A DNA stretch of 6,106 nucleotides. Source: Thermodesulfobacteriaceae bacterium. GTDB taxonomy: Bacteria; Desulfobacterota; Dissulfuribacteria; Dissulfuribacterales; UBA3076. The stretch covers positions 1 through 6,106 of the forward strand of contig DTYO01000100.1 in NCBI GenBank assembly GCA_012961845.1, in the 5' to 3' direction. The position numbers were made by a program, and so were the translations under genes. Below, one piece after another: positions 6,022 through 6,106 of this stretch. How positions within the stretch are numbered: the first letter of the stretch is position 1; every line of letters starts with the position of its first letter. Under the pieces are notes generated by a model. That model saw only the letters and a program-made list of their open reading frames with translations, was not told where the DNA came from and did no database searches.

Positions 6022-6037
6022 AGCACTGTTTTTTCAT

Positions 6038-6106
6038 TTATTCTTCTGTGCATTCTTGATCCAGGATAATTCGGTTTGCGAGTTTGCCGAAGATGTAAGG
6101 CGGGTG
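6038..6106 (-). CDS. Possible C-terminal end of a convergent gene (mostly outside window)
   Basis: On the minus strand one frame is open from the right edge to a TAA at 6040-6038 and would give 22 residues, PPYIFGKLANRIILDQECTEE preceded by His. The composition is protein-like: a hydrophobic patch, then a charged acidic end. It would converge on the inverted repeat and GC hairpin at 6005-6017. A second minus-strand frame here is also open for a similar length, so the call rests on composition alone. No family is recognised. Confidence 0.3.
   Translation of the reverse strand, partial: HPPYIFGKLANRIILDQECTEE

Noticed and set aside
5829..6053. Minus-strand 74-codon open frame
   Set aside because: It runs through the inverted repeat and into the end of the 249-residue gene, with no ribosome binding site and no domain-like pattern.
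6057..6106. Start of a plus-strand gene at TTG 6057
   Set aside because: No ribosome binding site and only 16 codons visible; the opposite strand gives an equally or more protein-like translation.

Overview
The window reads as accessory or envelope DNA from a Gram-negative, anaerobic, multiheme-cytochrome-bearing bacterium, most likely a member of the Desulfobacterota (old Deltaproteobacteria). The reasons are a tetraheme c554-type cytochrome of the ExtKL kind, an apparent selenocysteine codon in it, lipoprotein and Sec signal peptides, and moderate GC with clear Shine-Dalgarno sites. The taxonomic call is inference; no rRNA or other marker gene is present. All well supported genes lie on the + strand.

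Left edge (1-315): the 3' end of a gene for a secreted or surface beta-sandwich protein ending in a Cys-rich tail, closed by a strong intrinsic terminator. Next (316-3423): a spacer with a 12-bp hairpin, then a two-gene unit. It encodes a small NTF2-like lipoprotein and, overlapping it by 11 bases, an 821-residue exported protein. That protein has an N-terminal transglutaminase-elicitor (Phytophthora GP42-like) cysteine-enzyme domain followed by about four beta-sandwich repeats. The segment aligned with the plant-recognised Pep-13 epitope of oomycete GP42 keeps several of its key residues.

Centre (3477-4883): one long reading frame interrupted by a single in-frame TGA. The TGA falls exactly where relatives have the second Cys of a PCGC motif, coding continues in the same frame on both sides, and a SECIS-like hairpin starts at the TGA. 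I read this as one selenoprotein, ExtKL: a degenerate UshA-like metallophosphoesterase domain fused to a four-heme cytochrome c554 domain. A conventional gene caller would split it into a small ORF plus a TTG-started cytochrome.

Right part (4884-6106): a promoter-like TTGACA, then a roughly 130-base structured leader ending in a terminator-like hairpin and T tract directly against the ribosome binding site of a 249-residue exported protein of unknown function. That is the layout of a riboswitch or attenuator, and I cannot assign it to a known class. Beyond this gene lies a 257-base stretch with an interrupted long inverted repeat and possibly the last 22 codons of a convergent gene.

How the parts fit together: every protein seen is predicted to be exported to the periplasm, outer membrane or cell surface. 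The cytochrome selenoprotein suggests periplasmic redox work (selenite/tellurite or extracellular electron transfer families), but none of the other ext operon genes are visible here, so its partners are unknown.
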